The position numbers were made by a program, and so were the translations under genes. From contig NZ_FAOO01000016.1 of NCBI RefSeq assembly GCF_900070205.1, positions 1 to 43,650 on the forward strand: 43,650 nucleotides of DNA, read 5' to 3'. Each line of letters opens with the position of its first letter. The first letter of the stretch is position 1. The notes under the pieces were generated by a model that was not told the DNA's origin, searched no databases, and saw only the letters and a list, made by a program, of their open reading frames with translations. Below, in pieces: positions 42,221-43,650 of this stretch. This DNA comes from Candidatus Thermokryptus mobilis (GTDB taxonomy: Bacteria > Bacteroidota > Ignavibacteria > Kryptoniales > Kryptoniaceae).

Positions 42221-43650
42221 TTATTTGAGCAAAATCATCTTCCTAGCAATAGCATTTCCACCGGCAACAAGACGATATATATAAATCCCCGAAGATACAC
42301 GTATCCCATTGTCGTCTGTTCCATCCCAATAAATCCTATACCTGCCCGCATCAAAATATGAGTCAACCAACGTCCTCACCTTTTGTCCAGCAAGATTGTA
42401 AATCTCAAGCTTCACATGACCAGCCTCAGGTAAGAAATACTCAATCACAGTTGATGGGTTAAATGGATTTGGATAGTTTTGATACAACTCATACTTTGAT
42501 GGTATGTTACCATCTCTAACAAAAACCTTATCGTCAACCCCAACAACTATATCGCTTATCGGTGCAAGTGCAAAGTCGTCGTAGAAGACTTTTCCATAGA
42601 AAAGTGGCCAGAACCTTGCTCTAACACTTACAGCAACGACATCATCATCTGGAACAGTTATAACAGTTGCAAACTGCGTCCAATCAAGGCGACTTAACCC
42701 TTGATCCCTCATAAACTTCAAATCAAACTTGTAATCCTCTGCCCTCTTCTCACTCCAACCGGTATTCGGTCCAACTACCCTTGTGTGCCAAGTCCAAGTA
42801 AAACCAATAGCATAACTCTCATTCAAAAGTGAATCAGGTATCAAACTATCTATCTTAACCCAAGCACTCAAAACATACTTCTTACCCTTACCCTTAACAG
42901 GCAACTCATATATGTCACTTATCCAAACAACCTCATCACTATCCATATCCCACTCAGCCAACTTCAACGACTTGCTCCCACTATGACTCGCCTCGGAACT
43001 AACCGTAGCCGTTATATACTCATTCGTCCCAAGCTCAAAATCCTTCCACCAATAAAACCATCCCTCATTCGCATTAAAACTATTGTTAAACAAACTACCT
43101 ACCCAATCCCAACCTTCCGCCCTCCTACCATACAAAAATAAATCATCAAACCAAACACTACCCGTAGCATCCTTACCACCAACCAACTTTACTATCAACT
43201 TATACGCAGTATCAGGCAAAACAACAGAAACATCATTTTCTATCCTTGTCCAATCAACACTTGAATTCTCCTGCGGAACATATACCCTAACAGGTTGACC
43301 ACCTATCAAATTATCAGCCCTGTCATAAAACGAAAACTCAATGTAAAACCTCTGATCATCACTCTGAGGATTAACATTTACACCACTCGTCTTAACATAT
43401 CCACCCATCACAAGCTCCTTCCCAGGAAATATAAAAGGCGCCCAATATGTGCACATATTCTCGCTCTCCCAATAAACCGCCTCCGATGTAACCCCCTTCG
43501 CTATCTTCAAAGAATAATCCCTACTCCTACTCTCATCAGTAGCCCACTCAAGAACCGCTCCACTTACACCCCTCGCACCAAACAAAGCAGGATTACCAGA
43601 CTCAAACCCACCATTGCGCAAAACAACATTATCAGGTAAAGGTATCAGCA
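42221..43650 (-). CDS. T9SS-sorted protein with two CBM-like domains (5' end beyond window)
   Basis: The frame is open to the right edge (LIPLPDNVVLRNGGFESG at the edge), so the start lies outside. Two jelly-roll-like modules are visible. The first begins LRNGGFESG and continues through RDYSLKIAKGV, LVMGGYVKTSGV and GSVWFDDLFLYGR. The second contains SHSGSKSLKLAEWDMDSDE, YVLSAWVKIDSL and KVFYDDFALAPI. These resemble the NGGFE-type carbohydrate-binding modules of secreted enzymes. The C-terminus is a standard T9SS type-A sorting domain: YELYQNYPNPFNPSTVIEY, LEIYNLAGQKVRTLVD and GTDDNGIRVSSGIYIYRLVA, ending RKMILLK. Any catalytic domain would be upstream of the window. Codon use in the module part is more G/T-rich than in the sorting domain. 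Confidence 0.85.
   Translation of the reverse strand, partial: LIPLPDNVVLRNGGFESGNPALFGARGVSGAVLEWATDESRSRDYSLKIAKGVTSEAVYWESENMCTYWAPFIFPGKELVMGGYVKTSGVNVNPQSDDQRFYIEFSFYDRADNLIGGQPVRVYVPQENSSVDWTRIENDVSVVLPDTAYKLIVKLVGGKDATGSVWFDDLFLYGRRAEGWDWVGSLFNNSFNANEGWFYWWKDFELGTNEYITATVSSEASHSGSKSLKLAEWDMDSDEVVWISDIYELPVKGKGKKYVLSAWVKIDSLIPDSLLNESYAIGFTWTWHTRVVGPNTGWSEKRAEDYKFDLKFMRDQGLSRLDWTQFATVITVPDDDVVAVSVRARFWPLFYGKVFYDDFALAPISDIVVGVDDKVFVRDGNIPSKYELYQNYPNPFNPSTVIEYFLPEAGHVKLEIYNLAGQKVRTLVDSYFDAGRYRIYWDGTDDNGIRVSSGIYIYRLVAGGNAIARKMILLK

Overview
The window looks like a piece of chromosome from a low-GC, Gram-negative bacterium of the Bacteroidota/Chlorobi-Ignavibacteria (FCB) group. The evidence is type IX secretion (T9SS) sorting domains, a PorV/PorQ-type barrel, a TonB-dependent receptor with a carboxypeptidase-regulatory N-domain, an S46 peptidase and two RND pumps. 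The Lys/Glu/Ile-rich proteins and very short intergenic gaps would suit a thermophilic lineage such as Kryptonia, but that placement is inference. Nearly everything lies on the minus strand. Several genes use AGGTGA-type ribosome sites about 5 nt before ATG; others show none. No rRNA, tRNA, CRISPR array or intact insertion sequence was seen.

Layout. (1) 1-1270 is a gene graveyard: the tail of an XRE regulator on the plus strand, then frameshifted minus-strand remnants of a CxxC membrane protein, a secreted propeller-like protein and a stand-alone AraC-type HTH protein. (2) 1285-10139 is a minus-strand efflux operon, transcribed as RND pump, membrane-anchored 6-bladed propeller, 53-aa lipoprotein, second RND pump and membrane-fusion adaptor. 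No outer-membrane channel gene is present. A small plus-strand XRE regulator (10391-10591) lies beside it and is a paralogue of the fragment at position 1. (3) 10609-14984 is a minus-strand operon of a Lys-tailed XRE protein, a RimK-like ATP-grasp enzyme, recN and cysS, with a strong sigma70-type promoter at 15024-15052. (4) 15201-17632, divergent on the plus strand, encodes two CydA-like membrane proteins. The first has a C-terminal cytochrome c domain and no room for a Q-loop. A perfect hairpin at 17641-17662 ends this unit and the converging one.

(5) 17672-25541 is a tightly packed minus-strand operon: dicarboxylate/amino-acid symporter, PQQ-type propeller, LysE exporter, O6-alkylguanine repair protein, outer-membrane barrel, dnaG, ferredoxin and a geranylgeranyl-reductase-type flavoprotein. 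(6) 25621-27792 is an S46 dipeptidyl-peptidase lipoprotein with its own hairpin terminator. (7) 28054-42158 is an eight-gene minus-strand carbohydrate locus: TonB-dependent receptor, 1059-aa secreted protein, PorV-like barrel, T9SS-sorted alpha/alpha-toroid enzyme, sugar-binding lipoprotein, two ABC permeases and a cytoplasmic glycoside hydrolase. Stop/start overlaps couple the second half. (8) 42221 to the right edge is the 3' part of a T9SS-sorted protein with carbohydrate-binding-like domains.

Most notable: the bd-like module with fused heme c and no Q-loop; the receptor/PorV/T9SS/ABC sugar locus, which has neither SusD nor an ABC ATPase; the paired RND operon with a propeller and a truncated adaptor-like lipoprotein inside it; and paralogous regulator ends in direct orientation around that operon. 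Several start codons are placed downstream of the longest open frame where a ribosome site or an ATGA overlap argues for it.
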